64,000 bases of DNA from Streptomyces sp. CB02366 (GCF_001905905.1 NZ_LIVT01000005.1:62001-126000), one strand, 5' to 3'; positions 7,257 to 15,893 are shown, numbered from the stretch's first letter. The notes: generated from the sequence alone by a model not told the origin. Made by a program: numbers and translations.

Positions 7257-10200
7257 GTGCCGGTCGTGACGGGCGCATCGTCACCTTCTACTCGTACAAG
7301 GGCGGCACCGGGCGCACCATGGCCCTCGCCAACACCGCCTGGATCCTCGCGGCCAACGGCAAACGGGTGCTGGCCGTCGACTGGGACCTGGAGGCCCCCG
7401 GGCTGCACCGGTTCTTCCACCCCTTCCTGGACCCCGCCACCCTCGGCGCCACCACCGGCGTGATCGACCTGATCACCGAGTACGCCTGGGCCGCGACCAG
7501 CCCCGTCCAGCGCCCCGAGGACTGGCACCGCGACTACGCCCGCATCCAGCCGCACGCCGTCTCGCTGACCCCGGAGTCGCTGGGCTGGGAGTTCCCGCAG
7601 GGCGGCACGCTCGACTTCGTCTCCGCCGGGCGGCAGAACCGCGAGTACAGCGCCACCGTCTCCACCTTCGACTGGGACAACTTCTACGACCGGTTCGGCG
7701 GCGGCACCTTCTTCGACGCGCTGCGCGACGACATGAAGGCCCACTACGACTACGTCCTCATCGACAGCCGGACCGGCCTCAGCGACATCGCCGACATCTG
7801 CACTGTCCACCTCCCGGACGTCCTCGTCGACTGCTTCACCCTCAGCGACCAGTCCATCGACGGCGCCGCCTCCGTCGCCCGCCAGATCGCCGAGCGCAAC
7901 ACCGGCCGCCCCATCTCCATCTACCCCGTGCCGATGCGCATCGACGAGGGCGAGAAGGAGAAGGCGGACGCCGGACGGGCGCTGGCCCGGCTCAAGTTCG
8001 ACCGGCTGCCGCGCGACCTGTCCGGCGACGAGCTCACCGCCTACTGGGGCGCGGTGGAGATCCCCTACCGCCCCTACTACGCCTACGAGGAGACCCTCGC
8101 CACCTTCGGCGACGAGGCCGGGCTCACCAACTCGCTGCTCTCCGCCTTCGAACGGCTCACCGCGGTCGTCACCGACCGGGAGATCACCTCGATGCCCCCG
8201 ATCGGCGAAGAGGTCCGGCTGCGCATCCGCGACGCCTTCACCCGGCGCAGGCCCGCGCTGCCCGCCGACCTCCACCTCAGCTACGTGGCGGAGAACCGGA
8301 TGTGGGCCGACTGGCTCGAGTCCATCCTCACCCGGGCCGGCTTCCGGGTCGTCCCGCGCGACGTCTCCGCCGAACGCCCGCCCCAGGAGCAGACGGACCC
8401 CGCTCCGGAGAACGCCGGCCGCACGGTGGTGCTGCTCTCCAGCGCCTACCTGAAGTCCCAGCGGGCCGTCGAACTGTGGGAGCGGACCGCCGCCGAGGCC
8501 GTGGGCAGCGGACACCGCCGGCTGGTCCCGCTGCGCATCGGGGACGTACGCCTGACCTCCCCGTACATCGACCGCAACCCGGTCGACCTCTTCCGGCTGG
8601 ACGAGGTGCACGCCACCACCGCCGTGATGCGGGCCCTGGACCGGCCGGTGCAGATCACCGACGGCGTCCCGCCCGGACCGCGCTTCCCCGGCACCGTGCC
8701 GAGGATCTGGAACGCCCCGCCCCGCAACCCCGGCTTCACCGGCCGCTCGCTCGTCCTGGAGCGGATGCGCGACCAGCTCGGCGGCGGCCTCGCCGTCGTC
8801 CTGCCGCAGCCGCAGACCCTGTACGGGCTCGGCGGCGTCGGCAAGACCCAGGTGGCTCTGGAGTACGTGCACCGCTTCATGGCCGACTACGACCTGGTGT
8901 GGTGGGTATCGGCCGAACAGCCCGACGACGTGGTGGCCTCGCTCGCCGAACTCGCCGTCCGGCTCGGCGCCCAGGGCGGCGACGACATGGCGGCCGCCTC
9001 CAAGGAAGCCGTGGACCTGCTGCGGCGCGGGGTGCCCTCGGACCGCTGGCTGCTGGTCTTCGACAACGCGGACGACCCCGAGCAGCTGCGCCGCTACTTC
9101 CCGCAGGGCGGCTCCGGCCACATCCTGGTGACCTCCCGCAACCAGAGCTGGTCCCAGCACGGCGACGCGCTGCCCGTGGACGTCTTCCTCCGGGAGGAGT
9201 CGATCGAGCACCTCCAGCGCCGGGCCCCGGGCCTCAGCGACGAGGACGCCGACCAGGTGGCCACCGCGGTGGGCGACCTGCCGCTCGCCGTGGAGCAGGC
9301 GGCCGCCTGGATCGCGGAGACCGCCACCCCCATCGACGCCTACCTCGATCAGCTCGCCCGCCAGGCGCCCCAGGTCCTCGCGCTCAACCAGCCGGCCGGC
9401 TACCCCGAACCGGTCGCGGCGACCTGGAACATCTCCATCGCCCGGCTCAGGGAGCGCTCGCCCGCCGCCGTACGGCTGCTCCAGCTCTGCGCCTTCTTCG
9501 CCCCCGAACCGATCTCCGCCAACCTCCTCTACAGCAAGGAGATGATCGACGCTCTGAAGCCGTACGACTCCTCGCTCCAGGAGAAGCTGGTGCTGGGCCG
9601 GGTCATCCGGGAGATCGGCCGGTTCGCCCTCGCCAAGGTCGACCAGGTCTCCAACTCCGTCCAGGTGCACCGCCTCGTCCAGGCCGTGATCAAGGCGCAG
9701 CTCAGCGAGGAGGAGCAGCGCGAGGCCCGGCACGTCGTCCACCGCATCCTGGCCGGCGCTCGGCCCGACGACGACGAGCCGATAGACAACCCGGAGACCT
9801 GGCCGCGCTTCGCGACGATCTGGCCGCACCTCGGTCCCTCCGACGCACGCAACTGCAAGGAGCCGGAGACCCGCAGGCTGCTGATCGACCGCGTCCGCTA
9901 CCTCTGGAAGCGCGGCGACATCAGGACCGCGTGGGCGCTGGGCGAGGAGCTGCGCGAGATCTGGCGCGAGCAGCTGGGAGAGCGCGACCTGCAGTACCTG
10001 TACCTCTGCTTCCACCTCTCCAACATCCTGCGCACCCGCGGGCGTTACGTGGAGGCGAGGGAGCTGGACGAGTTCACGCTGGAGCGGCAGCGGGAGGTGC
10101 TGGGGCCCGAGCACCCGCACACGTACATGACCACCAGCAGCCTCGCCATCGACCTCGGCCTGCTCGGGGAGTACGAGCGGGCCATCGAGATGGCGACCGA

Positions 10201-11188
10201 GGCCCACGAGGGGTTCGGGCAGATCTTCCACGACTCCCACCCGCGGACCCTGGCCGCCGCCAACAACCTGGCGCTGAACCTGCGCAGCGTCGGCCAGTAC
10301 GCCCGCGCCCGGGAGATCGACCAGGACGTCTACGATCTGCGCACCCAGGTGCTCGGACCGGCCCACCCCTACAGCCTCTCCTCCGCCATGAACCTGGCGC
10401 GCGACCTGCGGGAGGTCGGCCGGTACGAGGACTCGGTGACGCTGCTCAGCACGACGTACAACAGCTTCAAGGAGACGATGGGCCGCACCTTCCCCGCCAC
10501 GCTGAGCGCGGCGAAGAGCCTCGCGGTGTCGTTGCGCAGGGCGGGCCGGCTGGAGGACGCCCGCCGGCTCACGGTGGCCACCCGCGCCCGCTACCGGGCG
10601 AAGTACACCACCGCCAACCCCGAGTCGCTGGCCTGCGACCTCAACCTGGCGGCGGACCTGTTCGCGGCGGGCGAGAGCGTGGAGGCGCGGGACACCGCGC
10701 AGGAGGTGGTCGACCAGTACATGAAGGTGCCCGGGGAGAAGCACCCGTACACCCTGGCGGCGCAGAACAACCTCGGCGTCTACCTGACGGGGGCCGGGGA
10801 GCCGGAGGCGGCGGAGCGGGTGCTGAAAATGGTCGTCGCCGCCATGCGGGAGACGTTCGGCCGGGAGCACCCCAACACCCTGTTCTGCGTGATGAACCTG
10901 GCCAGCGCGACCGCCGACCTGGGCGAGCTGGACATCGTGCTGGAGACCGAGCAGCGCCTGTCCGTGCAGATACGCGACGCGCTCGGGGCGCACCACCCCG
11001 AGACCCTGGCGCTGACCTCGAACCTGGCGGTCACGCTCGACGCCATGGGGCGCCAGGACGAGGCGGCGCAGCTGCGGTCGGAGCTCGTCGTCGAGCTGGC
11101 GCGTCAGCTCGGCGACGACCATCCGCTGGTCCGGATCGCCCGGACCCAGGAGCGGTTCCGGCGCGAGCTGGAGCCGATGGCGGTGTGA
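7253..11188 (+). CDS. FxSxx-COOH system multidomain protein: ParA-like NTPase, TIR, NB-ARC, TPR
   Basis: This 1311-residue protein has four parts. Residues about 1-320 are ParA/MinD-like with a deviant Walker A, K16-GGTGR-T22, where the usual Lys before the final Thr is Arg. Residues about 335-465 form a TIR-like domain (DLHLSYVAENRMWADWLE, VVLLSSAYLKS). Residues about 500-800 are an NB-ARC/STAND NTPase with P-loop GLGGVGKTQVALEY near 525 and LLVFDNADD near 600. Residues about 910-1290 are tetratricopeptide repeats with recurring HPxTL and NLA motifs. STAND proteins act as signal-dependent switches, and the TPR part probably binds a partner or ligand. ATG 7253 overlaps the fxsC stop. It is the TPR protein normally found in FxSxx-COOH loci; a hairpin follows it. 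Confidence 0.9.
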   Translation: MSAGRDGRIVTFYSYKGGTGRTMALANTAWILAANGKRVLAVDWDLEAPGLHRFFHPFLDPATLGATTGVIDLITEYAWAATSPVQRPEDWHRDYARIQPHAVSLTPESLGWEFPQGGTLDFVSAGRQNREYSATVSTFDWDNFYDRFGGGTFFDALRDDMKAHYDYVLIDSRTGLSDIADICTVHLPDVLVDCFTLSDQSIDGAASVARQIAERNTGRPISIYPVPMRIDEGEKEKADAGRALARLKFDRLPRDLSGDELTAYWGAVEIPYRPYYAYEETLATFGDEAGLTNSLLSAFERLTAVVTDREITSMPPIGEEVRLRIRDAFTRRRPALPADLHLSYVAENRMWADWLESILTRAGFRVVPRDVSAERPPQEQTDPAPENAGRTVVLLSSAYLKSQRAVELWERTAAEAVGSGHRRLVPLRIGDVRLTSPYIDRNPVDLFRLDEVHATTAVMRALDRPVQITDGVPPGPRFPGTVPRIWNAPPRNPGFTGRSLVLERMRDQLGGGLAVVLPQPQTLYGLGGVGKTQVALEYVHRFMADYDLVWWVSAEQPDDVVASLAELAVRLGAQGGDDMAAASKEAVDLLRRGVPSDRWLLVFDNADDPEQLRRYFPQGGSGHILVTSRNQSWSQHGDALPVDVFLREESIEHLQRRAPGLSDEDADQVATAVGDLPLAVEQAAAWIAETATPIDAYLDQLARQAPQVLALNQPAGYPEPVAATWNISIARLRERSPAAVRLLQLCAFFAPEPISANLLYSKEMIDALKPYDSSLQEKLVLGRVIREIGRFALAKVDQVSNSVQVHRLVQAVIKAQLSEEEQREARHVVHRILAGARPDDDEPIDNPETWPRFATIWPHLGPSDARNCKEPETRRLLIDRVRYLWKRGDIRTAWALGEELREIWREQLGERDLQYLYLCFHLSNILRTRGRYVEARELDEFTLERQREVLGPEHPHTYMTTSSLAIDLGLLGEYERAIEMATEAHEGFGQIFHDSHPRTLAAANNLALNLRSVGQYARAREIDQDVYDLRTQVLGPAHPYSLSSAMNLARDLREVGRYEDSVTLLSTTYNSFKETMGRTFPATLSAAKSLAVSLRRAGRLEDARRLTVATRARYRAKYTTANPESLACDLNLAADLFAAGESVEARDTAQEVVDQYMKVPGEKHPYTLAAQNNLGVYLTGAGEPEAAERVLKMVVAAMRETFGREHPNTLFCVMNLASATADLGELDIVLETEQRLSVQIRDALGAHHPETLALTSNLAVTLDAMGRQDEAAQLRSELVVELARQLGDDHPLVRIARTQERFRRELEPMAV

Positions 11189-11190
11189 CG

Positions 11191-11225
11191 CCGCGTGCCG
11201 GGGGGCCCGCCCTCCCGGCACGCGG
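11191..11225. terminator. bidirectional terminator between convergent genes
   Basis: A 12-bp perfect stem, CCGCGTGCCGGG (11191-11202) with CCCGGCACGCGG (11214-11225), lies between the convergent TPR and alpha/beta-hydrolase genes. Confidence 0.75.
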
Positions 11226-11231
11226 ACCGGT

Positions 11232-12119
11232 TCAGCCCCCGTCCAAGTGCTCCCGGTCGTCCAGCAGCCAGTCCAGGACGCGGGGGAGCACCGACAGGGC
11301 GTCGAAGTGCGCCGCCGCCGGTTCCAGTACGGCGGTGGCGCCCGGTATCTGCCCGGCCAGCCAGCGGGAGTGGCCCACGGGCGTGAAGACGTCCTTCTCG
11401 CCGTGCCAGAGCATCACCCGGCCGCTGATCCGGGCCGGATCGAACCCCCAGGGGCTGCAGAAGGCGATGGCGTCGTCGATCCAGCCGTGCGCCGACGTGC
11501 GCAGCCCCTCGCTGTAGTTGCGCAGCAGCATGGACCGGATGCCCACGTCGTTGACCACCACCCGGTCGGAGTCGGTCAGTTCCCGGCGCAGATCGTCCAG
11601 GAGCCGTACCGGGTTCTGCCGGATCTGGTCCGAGCGGAGGGTGAAGGACTCCGCGAACCCGTCCGGGTCGGCGGCGGCCGTGGAGTACGCGTCCACGTTG
11701 GACGCCGCCATGCCGTCGAACCAGTCGAGGCCGGCCGCGTCCCGGGGTGCGAGGCCGACCAGCGCCGCGGTGCGGGTGATCCGCTCGGGCAGCAGGGCCG
11801 CGCAGGCCAGCGCGTGCGGGGCGCCGCCGGAGCGGCCCACGACGGCGAAGCGCGCGAGGCCCAGGGAGTCGGCGATGGCCCGGACGTCCTCGGCGACGTC
11901 GCACACCCGGCGGCCCGCCTGCCGGTCGCTGCCGCCGTACCCCGGGCGGTCGTAGGTGATCAGCTGCGTGTGGCGCTGGTGCAGGACCATGGAGCGGGGA
12001 GCGGGACCGAGCCTGCTGCCCGGAGTGCCGTGGAGCAGGAAGACCGGTCTTCCCCGCGGATCACCCCGGCGCTCCACCATCAGATGCCGCCCGTCCGCCG
12101 CGAGCACCCGGTTGCGCAC
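11232..12119 (-). CDS. alpha/beta hydrolase
   Basis: The protein is 295 residues, a normal length for a single-domain alpha/beta hydrolase. It shows the oxyanion region LLHGTPGSRLG (residues 28-38), the nucleophile elbow VVGRSGGAPHA with Ser97, an acid candidate in WHGEKDVFTPVGHS, and a late His in AAAHFDALSV. It lacks a signal peptide, so it is likely cytoplasmic. The start is GTG 12119. The substrate cannot be inferred; the group includes esterases, haloalkane-type and C-C hydrolases. It transcribes toward the Fxs locus and shares a terminator with it. Confidence 0.88.
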   Translation of the reverse strand: MRNRVLAADGRHLMVERRGDPRGRPVFLLHGTPGSRLGPAPRSMVLHQRHTQLITYDRPGYGGSDRQAGRRVCDVAEDVRAIADSLGLARFAVVGRSGGAPHALACAALLPERITRTAALVGLAPRDAAGLDWFDGMAASNVDAYSTAAADPDGFAESFTLRSDQIRQNPVRLLDDLRRELTDSDRVVVNDVGIRSMLLRNYSEGLRTSAHGWIDDAIAFCSPWGFDPARISGRVMLWHGEKDVFTPVGHSRWLAGQIPGATAVLEPAAAHFDALSVLPRVLDWLLDDREHLDGG

Positions 12120-12562
12120 CCGTGCCTCCTCCGCTCGGTCCCCCGGCCGGCTCGGACACGGCGTGCCCGGCGTGTGCCGCCGCTTCGATGATGACCCATC
12201 AGAGGCGTTACGGGGACTGTCCGACCGCGAGGAACTGTGAAGGTCCCGGGAGGCTCCCGGCGGACGATTCCTTCGACATCCGGACGGTTCGCCCCACCAT
12301 CCGGACCCGCGCGGGCGCCTACCGGACAGGTCTACTCCTCACGCAGGGGCCGTTCCCGGTCGCACCGGGTGTTCGCGAACGGAACCGACGTGGCGTGACC
12401 CGCGGTAAGTGAACGGCCCGCGTGCGAAGCGTCGGTGTCGTGTGCACGTCCAGAAGTCGACCTTGTGCGCGATTCCGGGCCTCGGAATAGTGGGCGGCTC
12501 ATCCCCTCCGTGCACGGACACCCCACATGTCCCGTGCGCGGCCCCACAGGAGGAGGCCGAAG
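12120..12562. other. intergenic region with divergent promoters
   Basis: This 443-base gap separates divergent hydrolase and protease genes. A possible protease promoter is TTGTGC (12463-12468) and AATAGT (12486-12491) with 17-base spacing, a weak match. AGGAGG at 12549-12554 is the ribosome binding site for the protease. I see no small gene. Confidence 0.35.
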
Positions 12563-13648
12563 TTGAAGCACCGACGTACATCCGGGAAGCGCGCGATGGT
12601 CGCCGGGTCGGCCGTCGCCGCCCTGGTCGCCGCGGGACTCACGTTCCAGACTGCGAACGCCAGTGACGACGTACCGCGGTCCGAGGCCAGGACGCTGAGC
12701 GCGGACGCGGCCGGAAAGCTGGCCGCCGCCCTCGACCGGGACCTGGGCGCGGACGCGGCCGGGACGTACTACGACACGAAGGCGAAGACCCTCGTCGTCA
12801 ACGTCGTGGACGAGACCGCCGCCGAGCGGGTCCGCCGGGCGGGCGGCGAGGCCAGAATCGTGGAGAACTCCCTCGCCGAGCTGAAGTCGGCCCGGCAGAC
12901 CCTCGCCGACCGGGCGACCCTCCCCGGCACCTCCTGGGCGGTCGACCCGGTGGCCAACAAGGTGCGCGTCACCGCCGACGGCACGGTCGACGGCGCGGCC
13001 TGGAAGAAGCTCTCCGCGGTCGTCCAGGGGCTGGGCGGGAAGGCCGAACTCACGAGGACCAAAGGCGAGTTCACACCGCTGATCGCGGGCGGCGATGCGA
13101 TCTGGGGCTCCGGCTCCCGCTGCTCGCTCGGCTTCAACGTGGTCAAGGGCGGCGAGCCGTACTTCCTCACCGCCGGCCACTGCACCGAGTCGGTCACCAG
13201 CTGGTCGGACACCCAGGGCGGTGCGGAGATCGGGGCGAACGAGGGCTCCAGCTTCCCGGAGAACGACTACGGCCTGGTCAAGTACACCTCCGGTACCGCG
13301 CACCCGAGCGAGGTGAACCTGTACGACGGCTCCACCCGGGCGATCACCAGGGCGGGCGACGCGACGGTCGGCCAGGTGGTCACCCGCAGCGGTTCCACCA
13401 CCCAGGTGCACGACGGCGAGGTGACCGGGCTGGACGCCACGGTCAACTACGGCAACGGCGACGTCGTCAACGGCCTCATCGAGACCACGGTCTGCGCCGA
13501 GCCGGGCGACAGCGGCGGCGCCCTCTTCGCCGGCGACACCGCGCTCGGTCTGACCTCGGGCGGCAGCGGCGACTGCTCCTCGGGCGGCACGACCTTCTTC
13601 CAGCCGGTACCGGAGGCGCTGGCCGCCTACGGCGCCGAGATCGGCTGA
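12563..13648 (+). CDS. secreted S1 family serine protease (streptogrisin-like), complete
   Basis: The 361-residue pre-pro-enzyme has an Arg-rich N-terminus and hydrophobic signal (residues 10-32), an alpha-lytic-type pro-region (about 40-173), and a mature domain that probably starts at IAGGDAIWGS (Ile174). The catalytic triad is His206 (LTAGHCT), Asp235 (ENDYGL) and Ser317 (EPGDSGG). Start is TTG 12563 because a perfect AGGAGG (12549-12554) lies 8 bases upstream; the ATG at 12527 lies before that site. The protein is secreted and self-processed in this family. It is a close paralogue of the protease cut by the left window edge. A 14-bp hairpin follows. Confidence 0.95.
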   Translation: MKHRRTSGKRAMVAGSAVAALVAAGLTFQTANASDDVPRSEARTLSADAAGKLAAALDRDLGADAAGTYYDTKAKTLVVNVVDETAAERVRRAGGEARIVENSLAELKSARQTLADRATLPGTSWAVDPVANKVRVTADGTVDGAAWKKLSAVVQGLGGKAELTRTKGEFTPLIAGGDAIWGSGSRCSLGFNVVKGGEPYFLTAGHCTESVTSWSDTQGGAEIGANEGSSFPENDYGLVKYTSGTAHPSEVNLYDGSTRAITRAGDATVGQVVTRSGSTTQVHDGEVTGLDATVNYGNGDVVNGLIETTVCAEPGDSGGALFAGDTALGLTSGGSGDCSSGGTTFFQPVPEALAAYGAEIG

Positions 13649-13664
13649 CGCCCCGCGGCGGTAC

Positions 13665-13696
13665 GGAAGGGCCCCCGGTTCGCCGGGGGCCCTTCC
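13665..13696 (+). terminator. terminator of the S1 protease gene
   Basis: A perfect 14-bp stem (GGAAGGGCCCCCGG and its complement) with a TTCG tetraloop, a particularly stable hairpin, begins 17 bases after the stop. Confidence 0.85.
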
Positions 13697-13743
13697 TGTT
13701 CTCCGCCGCCCGCTCACTCGGGTCCGGCGGCCCGGGCGGGGGT

Positions 13744-14241
13744 TCAGGCGGCCCGGGGGAGGTTTCGCGTCCCGGCCCCGGCCGGGGAGACGCCGAAGAT
13801 GCTCACCGCCTGGTAGTACGTCCACGCCGTGCTGTTGCACGACGTCTTCTTCGCGCCCGAGTAGGCGGAGCACACCCGCTTGAGGTCCGCGTAGAAGGCG
13901 GAGTCGACGCGGTCCTTGTTGGCGGAGAACGTACCGGCGGCCTTGTAGTTGCGATAGCCGAAGTCGTGGCGGGCGCAGGAGTTCTGGAAGGGGAAGCCGA
14001 AGGGGTTGTCGGGGGAGGTGCTGCAGTAGTCCGTCGACCAGTCGAAGCCGTACGCCGACCAGGCGCCCTTGTTGTTGCGGGCGGAGTTCCAGGCGTTGTA
14101 GCTGGAGGCGCTCGTCTGCGTCCAGGAGCTGAGCACCTGGGGCTTGTCGGCGGGGGCGGCCGACGCGGGGGCGGCGGCGACCGCTCCCAGCGGGAGCGAC
14201 AGGGCGAGAGCGGCGAGCGGAACGGCGAATCGACGACGCAT
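13744..14241 (-). CDS. secreted phospholipase A2 (prokaryotic PLA2)
   Basis: The 165-residue precursor has a signal peptide (MRRRFAVPLAALALSLPLG, cleaved near ASA-AP) and a mature domain of about 125 residues, the size of Streptomyces violaceoruber-type PLA2. The active-site helix reads SCARHDFGYRNY, with the His-Asp pair that binds water and calcium in this family, and Cys residues at YCSTS, SCARH, RVCSA and TSCNS fit two disulfides. It should hydrolyse the sn-2 ester of phospholipids outside the cell. ATG 14241 was chosen because GGAGG lies just upstream; an in-frame start at 14325 would add residues without a signal character. Confidence 0.93.
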   Translation of the reverse strand: MRRRFAVPLAALALSLPLGAVAAAPASAAPADKPQVLSSWTQTSASSYNAWNSARNNKGAWSAYGFDWSTDYCSTSPDNPFGFPFQNSCARHDFGYRNYKAAGTFSANKDRVDSAFYADLKRVCSAYSGAKKTSCNSTAWTYYQAVSIFGVSPAGAGTRNLPRAA

Positions 14242-14404
14242 GTGCGACCTCCGAAGGGGTGGGTGGAGTGGTGCCGGCCGTACTCCTCGGCGGGGTGGCG
14301 CGAGGCCGCTCCAGCATGCTGCCATGAACCTGTCATGTATAGATCGAGTGCCGAACCGTCATCCGGAGGGCGTCCCCGCCTCGCCTGCGCGACGGCCGCA
14401 CGAC

Positions 14405-14435
14405 GCACGGGGCCGCCCCAGGGGCGGCCCCGTGC
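14405..14435 (-). terminator. hairpin downstream of the DUF3533 gene
   Basis: Two 15-base arms (14405-14419 and 14421-14435) are perfectly complementary around one base; the folded stem would be about 13 bp with a 5-base loop. It lies 31 bases after the stop of the leftward gene. Confidence 0.7.
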
Positions 14436-14466
14436 GGTCCGACGGGTTCGGGCGGTGGTCCTCCGT

Positions 14467-15546
14467 TCAGGCGGCGGTCGATCCGCCGCCGCTCGGCGCC
14501 GGGCCGGCGCCCGCGCTCCCGGCGCCCCGGGCCGGGGCGCCGGCCGGGTCCGCCGGTGTCCGCTTCCGCAGCGACATCAGCAGCGTCACCACCGTGCCGA
14601 CGACCGCCCAGGCGGAGAGCACCAGCAGGGGGCCGGTGATCGCGTTGCCCCGGAAGTAGGCGATCGAACGGGCTGTCCAGGTGCCCGCCCCCGGGGGCAG
14701 GGCCGGGCCGATCGCCCGCCAGAAGTCCGGGAGCATCGGGAGCGGGAAAGCGCCGCCCGCACTCGGGTTGCCCGCGATGACGACGATCAGGACGGCCAGG
14801 CCGATGCCGACGATCCCGGTGAGCGCCTGCAGCGCGAGGGTGATCATGCCGACCGCGAAGACGACCAGGGCGCCCAGCCCCGACAGCCCCCAGAAGCTGC
14901 CCGGCAGCGCACCGAGGACCGGGCCCACGACGATCGCGCCGCCGATGCCGCCCGCGATCGAGTACAGCGCCATGGTGCCGGTCCGGATCAGGGCGCGTTG
15001 CCGGTTGGCGGGCTTGGCGCCGGCGCTGATCGCCAGGATCGAGGCGCAGAGGTAGCCGCCCACGCACCAGCCGATCACCAGGTAGAAGGAGGACAGCCCG
15101 TTGAAGTCCTCGGGCGAGGCCCCGGCCACGTCCACGGTCTCCACCGTCCGCTGCTGGGTGCCGTCCGCCTGGGTGACGATCCTCTCCAGGGCGCCGGACA
15201 GGGCGGTCCCGCCGCCGGAGGCGACCAGCAGGGTGTCGGTCCGCCCCCGGGGCGAGACGATCAGCGCCCCGTAGAGCTCGCGGTCCATGATCTGCTCGCG
15301 CGCCTCGTCCTCGCTGCCCACCTCGCGGGGGTCCAGCGGCCCGCCGGGAAGGCCGTCCAGCTCGGTGACGAGTTGCTGGGACACCTCCCGCGGCGCCACC
15401 ACTCCGAAGGCGACGTCCGTCGGCTTCGGTTTGTGCAGCGCCCCGATGTAGGACGCGATGAACAGCAGTTGCAGGGCGAGCACGCCGATGACGAGCAGGG
15501 CGGCCCGCGGTGTGACGGCGTTCTTCACCTCGTCGACGAAAGTCAT
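14467..15546 (-). CDS. DUF3533-type ABC-2-like membrane protein
   Basis: The 359-residue protein has one N-terminal membrane helix (ALLVIGVLALQLLFIASYIG), an extracytoplasmic domain (about 40-175) and five to six C-terminal helices (about 180-335), with a Gly/Ala/Pro-rich tail. This one-plus-five layout is that of DUF3533 and YhgE/Pip-like proteins, which resemble ABC-2 permeases but have no ATPase next to them here. The start is ATG 15546, preceded by GGTGGGGG. Longer in-frame reading upstream would pass through a non-coding tandem repeat and is rejected. The transported substrate is unknown. Confidence 0.8.
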   Translation of the reverse strand: MTFVDEVKNAVTPRAALLVIGVLALQLLFIASYIGALHKPKPTDVAFGVVAPREVSQQLVTELDGLPGGPLDPREVGSEDEAREQIMDRELYGALIVSPRGRTDTLLVASGGGTALSGALERIVTQADGTQQRTVETVDVAGASPEDFNGLSSFYLVIGWCVGGYLCASILAISAGAKPANRQRALIRTGTMALYSIAGGIGGAIVVGPVLGALPGSFWGLSGLGALVVFAVGMITLALQALTGIVGIGLAVLIVVIAGNPSAGGAFPLPMLPDFWRAIGPALPPGAGTWTARSIAYFRGNAITGPLLVLSAWAVVGTVVTLLMSLRKRTPADPAGAPARGAGSAGAGPAPSGGGSTAA

Positions 15547-15610
15547 GCCCCCACCGTCCGGGCGGCACGGCCCGCGCGCAGGCGGGACGGGGCCGAACGG
15601 CGTAGCTTGC

Positions 15611-15701
15611 CGGGAGCCGGGAGCCGGGAGCCGGGAGCCGGGAGCCGGGAGCCGGGAGCCGGGAGCCGGGAGCCGGGAGCCGGGAGCCGGGAGCCGGGAG
15701 C
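15611..15701. repeat. 13 perfect tandem copies of CGGGAGC
   Basis: The heptamer CGGGAGC is repeated 13 times without a mismatch over 91 bases. It is intergenic, about 65 bases upstream of the DUF3533 start. Perfect short tandem repeats are prone to slipped-strand copy change. Confidence 0.95.
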
Positions 15702-15766
15702 CGGCGTGGGCCGACCGGTCGGCGGGGGCAGGGGCGGTGGCGCCGGGCCGAGGGCTCCGGCAGTTT

Positions 15767-15808
15767 TTACCGACGCGTAACTTCCCCCTGGCCCTTACTC
15801 GTGCGTAA
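15767..15808. promoter_or_regulatory. pair of TTAC-N6-GTAA sites upstream of lipase
   Basis: TTACCGACGCGTAA (15767-15780) and TTACTCGTGCGTAA (15795-15808) are imperfect palindromes with the same half-sites, spaced 28 bases start to start. They lie 85-127 bases upstream of the lipase ATG and look like a double operator for a dimeric regulator. The regulator is not identified. Confidence 0.5.
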
Positions 15809-15893
15809 TTTGGCATGAGCACGTAAATCTTGTGGTCCGGGCCACAGGGCGCACCGCCGTCGCACCTCCCTTGAGCCGCAAGGAGATCCCACG

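Larger units (their letters stand above)
15547..15893. other. divergent intergenic region with tandem repeat and operator-like sites
   Basis: This 347-base region separates the leftward DUF3533 gene from the rightward lipase gene. It contains a 13-copy heptamer repeat (15611-15701) and two TTAC-N6-GTAA sites (15767-15808), both listed separately. AAGGAG at 15880-15885 is the lipase ribosome binding site. Confidence 0.7.

Noticed and set aside
7208..11221. 1337-codon open frame on the minus strand opposite the fxsC end and the TPR gene
   Set aside because: It mirrors the plus-strand gene, gives low-complexity Gly/Arg/Val-rich protein with no motif, and is a common artefact of high GC at third positions.
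1..13648. Integrative element with attachment sites
   Set aside because: No integrase, transposase, tRNA gene or short flanking direct repeat was seen; only the flanking protease paralogues suggest rearrangement.
15611..15701. CRISPR-like array
   Set aside because: The repeat unit is 7 bases with no spacers, so it is a simple tandem repeat.
15547..15822. Upstream extension of the DUF3533 protein through the heptamer repeats
   Set aside because: It would add an artificial PGSRLPA repeat; ATG 15546 has a ribosome binding site and a natural membrane-protein start.
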